Assembly: GCA_005503335.1 (NCBI GenBank)
Contig: SCMQ01000002.1
Span: 62,001 to 126,000, forward strand
Length of the DNA: 64,000 bases
Direction of reading: 5' to 3'
DNA from: Comamonadaceae bacterium 2FH
GTDB lineage: Bacteria > Pseudomonadota > Gammaproteobacteria > Burkholderiales > Burkholderiaceae_C
Part shown: positions 51,123 to 60,276 of the stretch, piece after piece
Layout of the letters: each line of letters starts with the position of its first letter
How positions within the stretch are numbered: position 1 is the first letter of the stretch
Position numbers and translations under genes: made by a program
Notes under the pieces: generated by a model
The model's input: the letters and a program-made list of their open reading frames with translations, nothing else
What the model was told of the DNA's origin: nothing
Database searches by the model: none

Positions 51123-54100
51123 TCACATGTTGCGCCGGTACTGCCCGCCCACCTCGAACAGCGCACCGGTGATCTGGCCCAGCGAGCAGCAGCGCACCGC
51201 GTCCATCAGCACCTCGAACACGTTGCGGTTCTCGATCACGGCCTGGCGCAGGCGCTGCAGCATGGCCGGCGCCTCGTCGGCGTGGCGCGCGTGGAAGTCG
51301 GCCAGGCGCTGCAGCTGGCTCTGCTTTTCTTCGTCGGTGCTGCGCGCGAGCTCGAGCTTTTCGGGGATGGTGTCGCCGTGCGGATTGCGGAAGCTGTTGA
51401 CGCCGATGATGGGCAGCTCGCCGGTGTGCTTGAGCATCTCGTAGTGCAGGCTCTCGTCCTGGATGCGGCCGCGCTGGTAGCCGGTCTCCATGGCGCCGAG
51501 CACCCCGCCGCGCTCGGCGATCTTCTCGAACTCGGCCAGCACCGCCTCCTCGACCAGCTCGGTCAGCTCCTCGATGATGAAGGCGCCCTGGTTGGGGTTC
51601 TCGTTCTTGGCCAGGCCCCATTCGCGGTTGATGATCAGCTGGATCGCCATGGCGCGGCGCACGCTGTCCTCGGTCGGTGTGGTGATGGCCTCGTCGAAGG
51701 CGTTGGTGTGCAGGCTGTTGCAGTTGTCGTAGATCGCGATCAGGGCCTGCAGCGTGGTGCGTATGTCGTTGAACTGGATCTCCTGCGCGTGCAGGCTGCG
51801 GCCCGAGGTCTGGATGTGGTATTTCAACTTCTGAGACCGCTCATTCGCGCCGTACTTCTCCTTCATGGCCACCGCCCAGATGCGGCGCGCCACGCGGCCC
51901 ATCACGGTGTACTCCGGGTCCATGCCGTTGCTGAAGAAGAAGCTCAGGTTGGGCGCGAAGTCGTCGATGTGCATGCCGCGCGCCAGGTAGGCCTCGACGA
52001 AGGTGAAGCCGTTGGACAGCGTGAAGGCGAGCTGGCTGATCGGGTTGGCACCGGCCTCGGCGATGTGGTAGCCCGAGATCGACACGCTGTAGAAGTTGCG
52101 CACGTTGTGGTGCACGAAATACTCGGCGATGTCGCCCATGACCTTGAGGCTGAAATCGGTCGAGAAAATGCAGGTGTTCTGGCCCTGGTCTTCCTTGAGG
52201 ATGTCGGCCTGCACCGTGCCGCGCACATTGGCCAGCACCCATTCGCGGATCTTGGCGAGCTCGGTGTCGGTCGGGTCGCGGCCGTTGTCGGCGCGGAACC
52301 TGGCGATGTTCTGGTCGACGGCCGTGTTCATGAACATGGCCAGGATGCTGGGCGCCGGGCCGTTGATGGTCATGCTCACGCTGGTCGCGGGGTGGCACAG
52401 GTCGAAGCCGTCGTACAGCACCTTCATGTCGTCCAGCGTGGCGATGGACACGCCCGAGTTGCCGACCTTGCCGTAGATGTCGGGCCGTGGGCCGGGGTCG
52501 TTGCCGTACAGCGTGACCGAGTCGAAGGCGGTGGACAGGCGCTTGGCCGGCATGCCTTCGGAAAGCAGCTTGAAGCGGCGGTTGGTGCGGAAGGGGTCGC
52601 CCTCGCCGGCGAACATGCGCGTGGGGTCCTCGTTCTCGCGCTTGAAGGCGAAGGTGCCGGCGGTGTAGGGGTAGCTGCCCGGCACGTTGTCCAGCATCAG
52701 CCACTTGAGGATCTCGCCGTGGTCTTCGTATTGCGGCAGGCTGACCTTGCGGATGGTGGTGCCACTGAGTGATTTGGTGGTCAACGCGGTGCGGATTTCC
52801 TTGTCGCGGATCCTGACCACGTACTCGTCGCCGGCGTAGGCCTTCTGCATCTCGGGCCACTGGGCCAGCAGCTTCCTGGCGGCCGGTTCCTGGCGCAGCT
52901 CGCGCTTGTCGGCCAGGTCGGCCGCGGCCTCGGCGGCCGGGGCGCGTTCGGGCTTGTCCACGCGCAGCATGGCGGCGGCGGCGCGCAGCTGCTGGATCTC
53001 GCGCGCCAGGCCGGCCTGCTCGCGCGCGCGGCGCTTGTAGCCGCGCAGCGTGTCGGCGATCTCGGCCAGGTAGCGCTGGCGCGCCGGCGGCAGCACCGGG
53101 TTCTGGTGTGTGCTGTGGCGCACGGCGACCAGGGGCAGGGCGCCTGCCTCTAGCGGCAGGCCGAGCTCGGCCAGGCGGGGTTTGAGCGCCTGATACAGGG
53201 CCGTGACGCCGTCGTCGTTGAAGCGCGCGGCCATGGTGCCGAACACCGGCATCTGCTCGGCGGGCGTGCCGAAGGCCTCGCGGTTGCGCTGCACCTGCTT
53301 GGCCACGTCGCGCAGCGCGTCGGCCGCGCCCTTGCGGTCGAACTTGTTGATGGCCACGAACTCGGCGAAGTCCAGCATGTCGATCTTCTCGAGCTGGCTG
53401 GCGGCGCCGAACTCGGGCGTCATCACGTACAGCGGCACGTCCACCAGCGGCACGATGGCGGCGTCGCCCTGGCCTATGCCCGAGGTCTCGACGATCACCA
53501 GGTCGAAGCCGGCCAGCTTGCAGGCGGCGACCACGTCGGGCAGGGCGGCCGAGATCTCGCTGCCGGCCTCGCGCGTGGCCAGGCTGCGCATGAAGACGCG
53601 CTGCCCGGAGTCCACGGCTCCACCGCCGCCGGGCCGCCCCAAGGCGGTGGCGGCCCCCTCGGGGGGCAGCGCAGCACGCGCAGCGGCAAGCGTGGGGGCC
53701 CACGGCCCGATCGCGTTCATGCGGATGCGGTCGCCCAGCAGGGCGCCGCCGCTCTTGCGGCGCGAGGGGTCGATGGAGACCACGGCGATGCGCAGCTGGT
53801 CGCCCTGGTCCAGGCGCAGGCGGCGGATCAGCTCGTCGGTCAGGCTGGACTTGCCGGCGCCGCCGGTGCCGGTGATGCCCAGCACCGGGGTGCGCCGCTG
53901 GGCGGCCTGCTCGCGCAGCGCCTGGACCAAGTCCGCATCGGCCGCGCCATTCTCCAGCGCCGTGATCAGCCGGGCCAGGGCGCGCCAGGCCAGTTCGCCA
54001 TGGCCCTGGATGGCGTCCAGCGCCCTGGGCGCGCCGGCCGAGAGGTCCTGGTCGCAGCGCATCAGCATCTCGCCTATCATGCCGGCCAGGCCCATGCGCT

Positions 54101-54503
54101 GGCCGTCCTCGGGGCTGTAGATGCGGCCCACGCCGTAGTCGTGCAGCTCGCGGATCTCGGCCGGCACGATCACGCCGCCGCCGCCGCCGAACACCTGGAT
54201 CTGCTCGCCGCCGCGCGCGCGCAGCAGGTCCACCATGTACTTGAAGTATTCGACATGGCCGCCCTGGTAGGAGCTGATGGCGATGCCCTGCACGTCCTCC
54301 TGCAGCGCGGCCGTGACCACCTCGTCGACCGAGCGGTTGTGGCCCAGGTGGATCACCTCGGCGCCCATGCCCATCAGGATGCGGCGCATGATGTTGATCG
54401 CGGCGTCGTGGCCGTCGAACAGGCTGGCGGCGGTGACGAAGCGCACCTTGTTCTTGGGGCGGTAGTGGGCGAGGGCTTTAAACTCCGCGGACAGATCGGT
54501 CAT
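51123..54503 (-). CDS. icmF: fused isobutyryl-CoA mutase IcmF with in-frame repeat insertion
   Basis: 1126 aa adenosylcobalamin enzyme that interconverts isobutyryl-CoA and n-butyryl-CoA (and related acyl-CoAs). Order: B12-binding domain (about 15-150; DGHDAAIN with H32 as the lower ligand), MeaB-type G-protein chaperone (about 190-480; P-loop [22 protein letters not shown]), then the mutase TIM barrel (about 580-1126; [37 protein letters not shown]-region equivalents). Residues about 268-293 ([20 protein letters not shown], then LGRPGGGG) derive from dispersed element A and interrupt RIRMNAI...[10 protein letters not shown] in the G domain. Frame is kept. The AraC-type regulator is divergent. 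Confidence 0.93.
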   Translation of the reverse strand: MTDLSAEFKALAHYRPKNKVRFVTAASLFDGHDAAINIMRRILMGMGAEVIHLGHNRSVDEVVTAALQEDVQGIAISSYQGGHVEYFKYMVDLLRARGGEQIQVFGGGGGVIVPAEIRELHDYGVGRIYSPEDGQRMGLAGMIGEMLMRCDQDLSAGAPRALDAIQGHGELAWRALARLITALENGAADADLVQALREQAAQRRTPVLGITGTGGAGKSSLTDELIRRLRLDQGDQLRIAVVSIDPSRRKSGGALLGDRIRMNAIGPWAPTLAAARAALPPEGAATALGRPGGGGAVDSGQRVFMRSLATREAGSEISAALPDVVAACKLAGFDLVIVETSGIGQGDAAIVPLVDVPLYVMTPEFGAASQLEKIDMLDFAEFVAINKFDRKGAADALRDVAKQVQRNREAFGTPAEQMPVFGTMAARFNDDGVTALYQALKPRLAELGLPLEAGALPLVAVRHSTHQNPVLPPARQRYLAEIADTLRGYKRRAREQAGLAREIQQLRAAAAMLRVDKPERAPAAEAAADLADKRELRQEPAARKLLAQWPEMQKAYAGDEYVVRIRDKEIRTALTTKSLSGTTIRKVSLPQYEDHGEILKWLMLDNVPGSYPYTAGTFAFKRENEDPTRMFAGEGDPFRTNRRFKLLSEGMPAKRLSTAFDSVTLYGNDPGPRPDIYGKVGNSGVSIATLDDMKVLYDGFDLCHPATSVSMTINGPAPSILAMFMNTAVDQNIARFRADNGRDPTDTELAKIREWVLANVRGTVQADILKEDQGQNTCIFSTDFSLKVMGDIAEYFVHHNVRNFYSVSISGYHIAEAGANPISQLAFTLSNGFTFVEAYLARGMHIDDFAPNLSFFFSNGMDPEYTVMGRVARRIWAVAMKEKYGANERSQKLKYHIQTSGRSLHAQEIQFNDIRTTLQALIAIYDNCNSLHTNAFDEAITTPTEDSVRRAMAIQLIINREWGLAKNENPNQGAFIIEELTELVEEAVLAEFEKIAERGGVLGAMETGYQRGRIQDESLHYEMLKHTGELPIIGVNSFRNPHGDTIPEKLELARSTDEEKQSQLQRLADFHARHADEAPAMLQRLRQAVIENRNVFEVLMDAVRCCSLGQITGALFEVGGQYRRNM
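53625..53700 (-). repeat. dispersed palindromic element, copy A3, inside icmF
   Basis: On the minus strand this reads GCCCCCACGCTTGCCGCTGC, then CGTGCTGCGCTGCCCCCCGA and CCTTGGGGCGGCCCGGCGG: the same element as A1 (1808-1881) and A2 (57778-57853). Here it lies within the icmF reading frame, in the sense orientation, and is translated without stop. Confidence 0.88.
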
Positions 54504-54617
54504 GGCTATCTCCTATCCTGCCAAATCTAGCCGCTTGCCCCGGCCAAGGGAAGCGCGAAATCGCCCAGGCGCGCTGGCGTTTTTTGCCACCCCCGCGCCC
54601 ATCGGCCCGCCCCGTCC

Positions 54618-55661
54618 ATGACACGCAGCGCCTACCTGGAAAAGGACACCGTCTCGGTCCATTTCGTGCGGGCGGCCATCGCCCGGCTGGCGCCCGAGGC
54701 GCGCCTGCGCGTGCTGAAGGCGGCGCAGATCCGGCCGCAGCTGCTGGACTCGGACCACGCACGCGTGCCCGCGGCCGCGTTCGCCGCGCTGTGGATGGCG
54801 GTGGCGCGGGAGATCGACGACGAGTTCTTCGGCCTGGACAGCCGGCGCATGAAGCTCGGCAGCTTCGCGCTGCTGTGCCACGCGGTGCTGCATGGCCGGG
54901 ACATCGGCCAGGCGGTCCGCGGCATGCTGCGCGGCTTCGGCGTGCTGCTGGACGACATCTCGGCCAGCCTGCGGCTGGAGGGCGAGCGCGCGTCCATCGT
55001 CCTGGCCAACCGGATCGCCGACGCCGCCGCCCGCCGCTTTGCCGAGGAGACCTTCCTGGTCATGGTGCACGGCCTGATGTGCTGGCTGGCCGGCAAGCGC
55101 ATCGCCCTTTCGGGCGTCGATTTCGCCGGCCCGCGGCCGCCGCATGCCGACGAGTACGTGGCCATGTTCTCCCAGCACCTGCGCTTCGAGGCGCCGGCCA
55201 CCGCCATCCATTTCGACGCCGCAGTGCTGAAGGCGCCCATCGTGCAGACCGCCGAGACGGTCAAGCCCTTCCTGCGCGAGGCGCCGCAGACCGTGTTCCT
55301 GAAGTACAAGAACACTCAGGGCTGGGCGGCGCGCGTGCGGCGGCAGCTGCGCGCCAGCCTGGCCGGCGGCGACTGGCCGGTGCTCGAGGAGGTGGCGGCT
55401 GCGCTGCACCTGGCGCCGACCACGCTGCGGCGCCGGCTGGAGGCCGAGGGGAGCAGCTTCCAGGAGATCAAGGACGGGCTGCGGCGCGACGCGGCCATCC
55501 ACCAGCTGTGCACCAGCGCGCGCAGCGTGCCGGACATCGCGGCCCAGCTCGGCTTTGCCGACGCCAGCTCGTTCCGGCGCGCCTTCCGCCACTGGACCGG
55601 CGTGCAGCCCTCGCGCTACCGGCGCGACGCGCCGGTCGCGTCGGCGCCCGCAGGCCGCTGA
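54618..55661 (+). CDS. AraC-family transcriptional regulator
   Basis: 347 aa. The N-terminal PF12625-like ligand/dimerisation domain (about 20-210; RVPAAAFAALWMAVAREIDD, KLGSFALLCHAVLHGRDIGQ) and the C-terminal AraC helix-turn-helix (about 240-335; LEEVAAALHLAPTTLRRRLE, VPDIAAQLGFADASSFRRAF, WTGVQPSRYR) give the OruR/ArgR-like subclass often controlling amino- or fatty-acid catabolism. It is divergent from icmF over a 114-bp gap, making icmF the probable target. The inducer is unknown. Confidence 0.88.
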   Translation: MTRSAYLEKDTVSVHFVRAAIARLAPEARLRVLKAAQIRPQLLDSDHARVPAAAFAALWMAVAREIDDEFFGLDSRRMKLGSFALLCHAVLHGRDIGQAVRGMLRGFGVLLDDISASLRLEGERASIVLANRIADAAARRFAEETFLVMVHGLMCWLAGKRIALSGVDFAGPRPPHADEYVAMFSQHLRFEAPATAIHFDAAVLKAPIVQTAETVKPFLREAPQTVFLKYKNTQGWAARVRRQLRASLAGGDWPVLEEVAAALHLAPTTLRRRLEAEGSSFQEIKDGLRRDAAIHQLCTSARSVPDIAAQLGFADASSFRRAFRHWTGVQPSRYRRDAPVASAPAGR

Positions 55662-55698
55662 GCGGGACAATCCGCGCGTTCAAGCCCTGGAGACCAAC

Positions 55699-56538
55699 AT
55701 GCGCAACGGCCGCCGCTCCCATCGCCTGGCCCCTTGGCAGCCGCCGACCCGGGGGCGCGACAAGCCCTTCGACCTGTCGGCCCTCGATCCTGCGGCCAAG
55801 CCCTTTTCGGTGGGCGACAAGCTCAAGGACAAGGCGCTCGTGGACGCCCTGGCCCTCGAGCTCGACAGCCTGCAGGACCTGTTCTTCGCCGACCGGCGCC
55901 GCAAGCTGCTGGTGGTGTTGCAGGGCATGGACACCTCGGGCAAGGACGGCACCATCCGCGCGGTGTTCAGCCAGACCAGCCCGCTGGGCGTGCACACCGT
56001 GGCCTGGCAGGCGCCCCATGCGGAGGAGCTCGCGCACGACTACCTTTGGCGCATCCATCGCCACATGCCGGCTGCGGGCGAGATCATGATCTTCAACCGC
56101 GGCCACTACGAGGACGTGCTGGTGCCGGTGGTCAACGGCTGGATCACGCCCGAGCAGACGCGCCAGCGTTACGCGCACATCAACGACTTCGAGCGCATGC
56201 TGTCCGAGACCGGCACGGTGATCCTCAAGTTCATGCTGCACATCAGCTTCGACGAGCAGCGCGAGCGGCTTCAGCAGCGCGTGGACGATCCGACCAAGCG
56301 CTGGAAGTTCAGCCTCGGCGACCTGGAGGTGCGCAAGCAGTGGGACGACTACCAAAGGGCCTACGCAGCCCTGCTGGGGGCGACCAGCAGGCCCTGGGCG
56401 CCGTGGACCGTGGTGCCGGCCGATTCCAAGACCCACCGCAACCTCATGATCGCCACCGTGGTGCACGACACGCTGAGGGCGCTGGACCTGCGCTACCCGC
56501 CCAGCGACCCCGCGCTGGCCGGTCTGCGCGTCGCATAG
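55699..56538 (+). CDS. ppk2: polyphosphate kinase 2 family protein
   Basis: 279 aa single-domain PPK2. Walker A GMDTSGKDGT (76-85), AEELAHDYLWRIHRHMPAAG, Walker B-like IFNRGHYEDVLV (about 141-152) and the lid region DDPTKRWKFSLGDLEVRKQW. The DTSGKDGT and FNRGHYED pattern matches the polyphosphate:AMP/ADP phosphotransferase (class III-like) subgroup, which makes nucleotides from polyP; the class call is an inference. Start MRNGRRSH at 55699 with a GGAG box. 37 bp after the AraC gene. Confidence 0.92.
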   Translation: MRNGRRSHRLAPWQPPTRGRDKPFDLSALDPAAKPFSVGDKLKDKALVDALALELDSLQDLFFADRRRKLLVVLQGMDTSGKDGTIRAVFSQTSPLGVHTVAWQAPHAEELAHDYLWRIHRHMPAAGEIMIFNRGHYEDVLVPVVNGWITPEQTRQRYAHINDFERMLSETGTVILKFMLHISFDEQRERLQQRVDDPTKRWKFSLGDLEVRKQWDDYQRAYAALLGATSRPWAPWTVVPADSKTHRNLMIATVVHDTLRALDLRYPPSDPALAGLRVA

Positions 56539-56648
56539 GCCGGCGCCCGTCGCCCCGCCACGGGAAAGCCTGCGCGCCGGCGCCGCCGTGGCTATCATTG
56601 GTCTTGCCACCAGCCGCCGGAATGCCGCCCCCACCTGCCCGAGCCACC

Positions 56649-57773
56649 ATGAACCCGATCCAGCTGTTCGACCCCGCCTCCAGCACCTACACCTACGTGC
56701 TGTTCGACGAAGCCACGCGCGAGGCCCTGCTCATCGACCCGGTGGACGAGCAGCTCGAGCGCGACCTGGCCACGCTGCGCGAATACGGCCTCAAGCTGCT
56801 GTGGACCGTGGAGACCCATGCCCATGCCGACCACATCACCAGCGCCGGGCTGCTGGCCGAGCACACCGGCGCGCGCACCGCGGCGCCCGCGGGCTGCGGC
56901 ATCAGCACCGCCGCGGTGCAGTTGAACGACGGCGACCAGCTGAGCTTCGGCGCCCAGCGCATCCGCGCCCTGCACACCCCGGGCCATACCGCGGGCAGCA
57001 TGAGCTACTACTGGGAGCGCCCCGACGGGCGTCATGTGTTCACCGGCGACACCCTGCTGATCAACGGCTGCGGCCGCACCGACTTCCAGTCCGGCAGCAG
57101 CGAGGCGCTGTACCGCAGCCTCACCGAGGTGCTGTTCAAGCTGCCCGACGACACCTTGGTCTGGCCCGCCCACGACTACCAGGGCCGCAGCCATTCGACC
57201 ATCGCCGCCGAGAAGGCCGGCAACGCCCGCGTGGCCGGCAAGACCCTGGCCGAGTTCGTGGCCATCATGGACTCGCTGCACCTGCCCAAGCCGCGCCGCA
57301 TCGACGAGGCCGTGCCGGCCAACCTAAGCTCGGGCCTGCGCCACGACGCGGGCGGCGGGGCGCTGGCGCAGCCGCATCCGGCCCAGGGCTACGCGGGCGA
57401 CGTCTCGCCCCAGCTGGCCTGCCAATGGTGGCAGTCTGGCGAGGCGGTGCTGGTCGACGTGCGCAGCGACGCCGAGCGGGCCTGGGTCGGCTTCATCCCC
57501 GGCGCCGTGCCGGTGGAGTGGAAGCTCTGGCCCGGCATGGCGGTGAACCCGAACTTCGACGCCCAGCTGCAGGCCGCCGTGCCGCCGGGGCGCAAGCTGG
57601 TGATGCTGTGCCGCAGCGGCGTGCGCTCGATCGCCTCGTCGCGCCGCGCCACCGAGCTCGGCTACGAGGCCTACAACATCCTCGAGGGCTTCGAGGGCGA
57701 CCCGGACACCCATGCCCAGCGCGGCCATACCGGCGGCTGGCGCTTCCACGGCCTGCCCTGGCGCCAGGGTTGA
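56649..57773 (+). CDS. persulfide dioxygenase-rhodanese fusion (ETHE1-like)
   Basis: 374 aa. The N-terminal metallo-beta-lactamase-fold dioxygenase has ETHAHADH (H57, H59, D61, H62), H113 (TPGHTAG) and D134 (FTGDTLL); only a subset binds the mononuclear iron. GCGRTDFQSG is a persulfide dioxygenase signature. The C-terminal rhodanese domain (about 250-370) has active-site C321 in LCRSGVRS. Such PRF fusions oxidise glutathione persulfide to sulfite and transfer sulfane sulfur, detoxifying H2S. Single gene; element A2 follows directly. Confidence 0.93.
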   Translation: MNPIQLFDPASSTYTYVLFDEATREALLIDPVDEQLERDLATLREYGLKLLWTVETHAHADHITSAGLLAEHTGARTAAPAGCGISTAAVQLNDGDQLSFGAQRIRALHTPGHTAGSMSYYWERPDGRHVFTGDTLLINGCGRTDFQSGSSEALYRSLTEVLFKLPDDTLVWPAHDYQGRSHSTIAAEKAGNARVAGKTLAEFVAIMDSLHLPKPRRIDEAVPANLSSGLRHDAGGGALAQPHPAQGYAGDVSPQLACQWWQSGEAVLVDVRSDAERAWVGFIPGAVPVEWKLWPGMAVNPNFDAQLQAAVPPGRKLVMLCRSGVRSIASSRRATELGYEAYNILEGFEGDPDTHAQRGHTGGWRFHGLPWRQG

Positions 57774-57777
57774 AATA

Positions 57778-57853
57778 GCCCCCACGCTCCCCCACTGCGT
57801 GTGGGTCGCTGCCCCCCAAGGGGGCCTTCGCGCCTTGGGGCGGCCCGGCGGCG
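57778..57853 (+). repeat. dispersed palindromic element, copy A2
   Basis: GCCCCCACGCTCCCCCACTG to CTTGGGGCGGCCCGGCGG, immediately after the persulfide dioxygenase stop codon and before the autoinducer synthase. It has the same two nested palindromes as A1 and A3, with a variable middle (CTTCGCG against CAGTTG). Confidence 0.88.
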
Positions 57854-57893
57854 CTCAAGTCTCAAGTACAAGCCCCTGTCAATCCTGACAGGG
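57854..57893 (+). promoter_or_regulatory. tandem repeat and palindrome upstream of the autoinducer synthase
   Basis: CTCAAGT occurs twice in tandem (57854-57867), followed by CCCTGTC-AATCCT-GACAGGG (57874-57893), a perfect 7-bp-arm inverted repeat. It lies 65 bp before the start codon at 57959. It could be an operator or a leader hairpin; only the symmetry supports this. Confidence 0.4.
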
Positions 57894-57958
57894 TCTGAGC
57901 GGCGTTTCCAGGGCTTTGGCCCTTCAATTGGAGGTTTCCATCCGTAACAGGAGCCTCC

Positions 57959-59209
57959 ATGAGCCTCGTCGACACCCCCGTCCAGACCGCCCCGCGCACC
58001 CGCGTCAACCCGCCCCTGCTGCCGCGCCTGCAGCGCCGCTACGAACAGGTCTTCCTCGACCACTGGAACCGCGAGTGGGGCGGCAAATGCATACTGCACG
58101 GGCGCGAGCCCGGGCCGAACGCCGTGCGCCTGGACGGCAACGACTACCTGGGCGTGTCGGGCCACCCCGACATCGTGCGCGCCCAGACCGAGGTGCTGCG
58201 GCGCGGCCAGGACAGCGTGATCCAGTCCGGCGCCTTCCTGCTCGACTCCAACCCGGTGCGCGACCTCGAGAAGTCGCTGGCGGCCTGGATAGGCAAGGAG
58301 GACGGCTTCGTCTGCCAGTCGGGCTATGCGGCCAACGTGGGGCTGATCCAGGCCGTGGCCGATGACCAGACGCCGGTCTACCTGGACACCCTGGCCCACA
58401 CCTCGCTCTGGGAGGGCGTGCATGCCGCGCGCGCCACGGCCCATGCCTTCCGCCACAACGACCCGGGCCACCTGGCGCGCATGATCGCGCGCCACGGGCC
58501 GGGCCTGGTGATCGTCGACTCGGTCTACAGCACCACCGGCGCCCTGTGCCCACTGGCCGAGATGGTCGAGGCGGCCGAGCGCGGGGGCTGCATGATCCTG
58601 GTCGACGAGTCGCACTCGCTGGGCACGCACGGCCCCGGCGGCGCCGGCCTGTGCGCCGAGCTGGGCCTGGTGTCGCGCGTGCACTTCATTACCGCCAGCC
58701 TGGCCAAGGCCTTCGCCGGGCGCGCCGGCTTCTTCACCGTGCCGGCCGAGCTGCGCTACTTCGTGCTGCACCACAGCTTCCCCAACATCTTCAGCTCCTG
58801 CCTTCTGCCGCACGAGATCGCGGGCCTGGCGGCCACGCTGGGCGTGATCCGCCGCAGCGACGACGGGCGCCGGCGCCTGCACGCCCACACGCGCCGCCTG
58901 CGCGCCAGCCTGACTGCGCTGGGCTACCCCATCCACCAGGGCAGCGAGCAGATCATCGCGCTGGAGGCGGGCTCCGAGCCAGACACCATGCGCCTGCGCG
59001 ACGCGCTGGAGGCGCACGAGGTGTACGGCGCCGTGTTCTGCGCCCCGGCCACCAGCCGCAACCGCGCCATGGTGCGGCTGACCCTGCACGCCACGCTGAC
59101 CGAGGCCGAGCTCAGCCATGTCGAAGCCGCGGCCAGGGCCGTGGCGCGCGAGCTGCGCCCCTGGGACTGGCCGATCGCGCGCCGCGCGCGGGCCGGCGCG
59201 GCGGCCTGA
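57959..59209 (+). CDS. alpha-hydroxyketone autoinducer synthase (CqsA/LqsA/JqsA type)
   Basis: 416 aa PLP-dependent acyl-CoA transferase of the alpha-oxoamine synthase family. PLP Lys250 lies in TASLAKAFAGRAGFF, the metal/PLP Asp in LVDESHSLGTHG (D216), and the substrate-site HTSLWEGVHAARA, QSGYAANVGLIQAVADDQTP and SNPVRDLE segments match CqsA rather than BioF or glycine C-acetyltransferase. Product: a long-chain alpha-hydroxyketone (CAI-1/LAI-1-like) signal. Context decides the call: a CqsS-like kinase and an LqsR-like regulator lie just downstream. GGAG ribosome-binding site 7 bp before the start. Confidence 0.87.
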   Translation: MSLVDTPVQTAPRTRVNPPLLPRLQRRYEQVFLDHWNREWGGKCILHGREPGPNAVRLDGNDYLGVSGHPDIVRAQTEVLRRGQDSVIQSGAFLLDSNPVRDLEKSLAAWIGKEDGFVCQSGYAANVGLIQAVADDQTPVYLDTLAHTSLWEGVHAARATAHAFRHNDPGHLARMIARHGPGLVIVDSVYSTTGALCPLAEMVEAAERGGCMILVDESHSLGTHGPGGAGLCAELGLVSRVHFITASLAKAFAGRAGFFTVPAELRYFVLHHSFPNIFSSCLLPHEIAGLAATLGVIRRSDDGRRRLHAHTRRLRASLTALGYPIHQGSEQIIALEAGSEPDTMRLRDALEAHEVYGAVFCAPATSRNRAMVRLTLHATLTEAELSHVEAAARAVARELRPWDWPIARRARAGAAA

Positions 59210-59225
59210 AAGCGTTGGCGATAGC

Positions 59226-59294
59226 GTCATCGCGAGGCCGAAGGCCGTGGCGATCCACCGTGGATTGCCGCGCCCCCGCGGGGCTCGCAATGAC
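59226..59294. repeat. REP-like palindromic pair B5 between convergent quorum-sensing genes
   Basis: GTCATCGCGAGGCCGAAGG to GATCCA (59226-59257), then TGGATTGCC to CGCAATGAC (59261-59294). The unit order is the reverse of B1-B4, so the two units face outward. It fills the gap between the synthase and the response-regulator gene and could end both transcripts. Confidence 0.85.
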
Positions 59295-59299
59295 AGGCC

Positions 59300-60274
59300 T
59301 CAGTCGTGTACCAGGCGCGGCCCTTGCCGCGCCAGCCAAGCCGCGTGGCCGGCCGGCGCGATGCCGAGCGGGCGGGGGTCGACCGAGAACAGGGCGCCGA
59401 GCAGGCCGCTGCCCTGGCCGACTTCGAAGGCCGGTGCCAGCGCCGGCGCGGCTTGGCCCAGGGCCTGGTGCAGCTCCAGGCCGGCCAGGCTGCGGCCCGC
59501 GCGCAGCTCGGCCAGCGCCGCCTCGTCCAGGCCCTGGGCGGCCGCGAGCTCGGCCAGCTCGGCCAGGCCGGTGGCCGGCTCCAGCTGCAGCCAGCTGACC
59601 TGGCCCAGTGCGTCCATGCCCAGCACGCCGAACGGGTCGCCCAGCACCACATGCTCGACCCAGTGGCTGCGCATCAGGCGCGACAGCTCGTCCTGCACCG
59701 CGGGCCGGCGCAGCAGGGCTTGCTGCGCCGGGCTCAGCGTGGCGTGCCAGATCTGGGCCTGGCGCGGGTGCGGCCGGTCCAGCAGCTGCTGCACCGCGTC
59801 GACCAGGCGGCGCGCGATGTCGGGTGACTGCTTGGGGATGTACTGGTCGATCAGCCCTTGGTTGAAGGCGTCCACCGCGCGCTGCTCGTCGGCCTGGCCG
59901 GTCAGCAGAACGCGCGCGCCGGGCCAGTCGCCCAGGGCCTGCAGCACCTGCAGGCCGTTGATGCCCGGCATCGCGTAGTCGACCACGCACACGCGCGTGA
60001 GCGCCTGGCGCTGCTCGTGCCCGGCCCAGTAGCGCAGGATCTGCGGGATCAGCGCCGCGCCGCCGCGCCAGCGCTCGATGATCTGCTGCTGGGTCCAGGC
60101 GTCGGCCTCCCAGCGCTCGGCCTCGGGTTGCAGGTGCTGCAGGCAGGCCTGCTGGCGCACGAACAGGCTGACCGGCCAGCGCGGCGGCAGGATCACGGCC
60201 AGCATGTCGAGGTAGGCCGGATCATCGTCGAGGAAGACCACGGCACCGGGGCGGCGGAACAGGGGGAAGGACAT
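59300..60274 (-). CDS. LqsR/JqsR-like response regulator with atypical receiver
   Basis: 324 aa. The receiver contains VVFLDDDPAY (16-18 acidic cluster), phospho-acceptor D99 (CVVDYAMPGINGLQ), T125 (LLTGQAD) and K148 (YIPKQS). The spacing from acidic cluster to D99 is about 83 residues instead of about 45, because of an inserted helical segment (about 42-90). The C-terminal 170 residues match no DNA-binding fold I recognise and include an Asp-Pro-Phe-Gly element (VVLGDPFGVLGMDAL). The start is MSFPLFRR at 60274, 2 bp after the kinase gene. Confidence 0.8.
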   Translation of the reverse strand: MSFPLFRRPGAVVFLDDDPAYLDMLAVILPPRWPVSLFVRQQACLQHLQPEAERWEADAWTQQQIIERWRGGAALIPQILRYWAGHEQRQALTRVCVVDYAMPGINGLQVLQALGDWPGARVLLTGQADEQRAVDAFNQGLIDQYIPKQSPDIARRLVDAVQQLLDRPHPRQAQIWHATLSPAQQALLRRPAVQDELSRLMRSHWVEHVVLGDPFGVLGMDALGQVSWLQLEPATGLAELAELAAAQGLDEAALAELRAGRSLAGLELHQALGQAAPALAPAFEVGQGSGLLGALFSVDPRPLGIAPAGHAAWLARQGPRLVHD

Positions 60275-60276
60275 GG

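Noticed and set aside
57959-59209. PLP enzyme as 8-amino-7-oxononanoate synthase (BioF) or KBL
   Set aside because: No biotin genes nearby, substrate-site segments resemble CqsA, and cognate sensor-kinase and regulator genes are adjacent.
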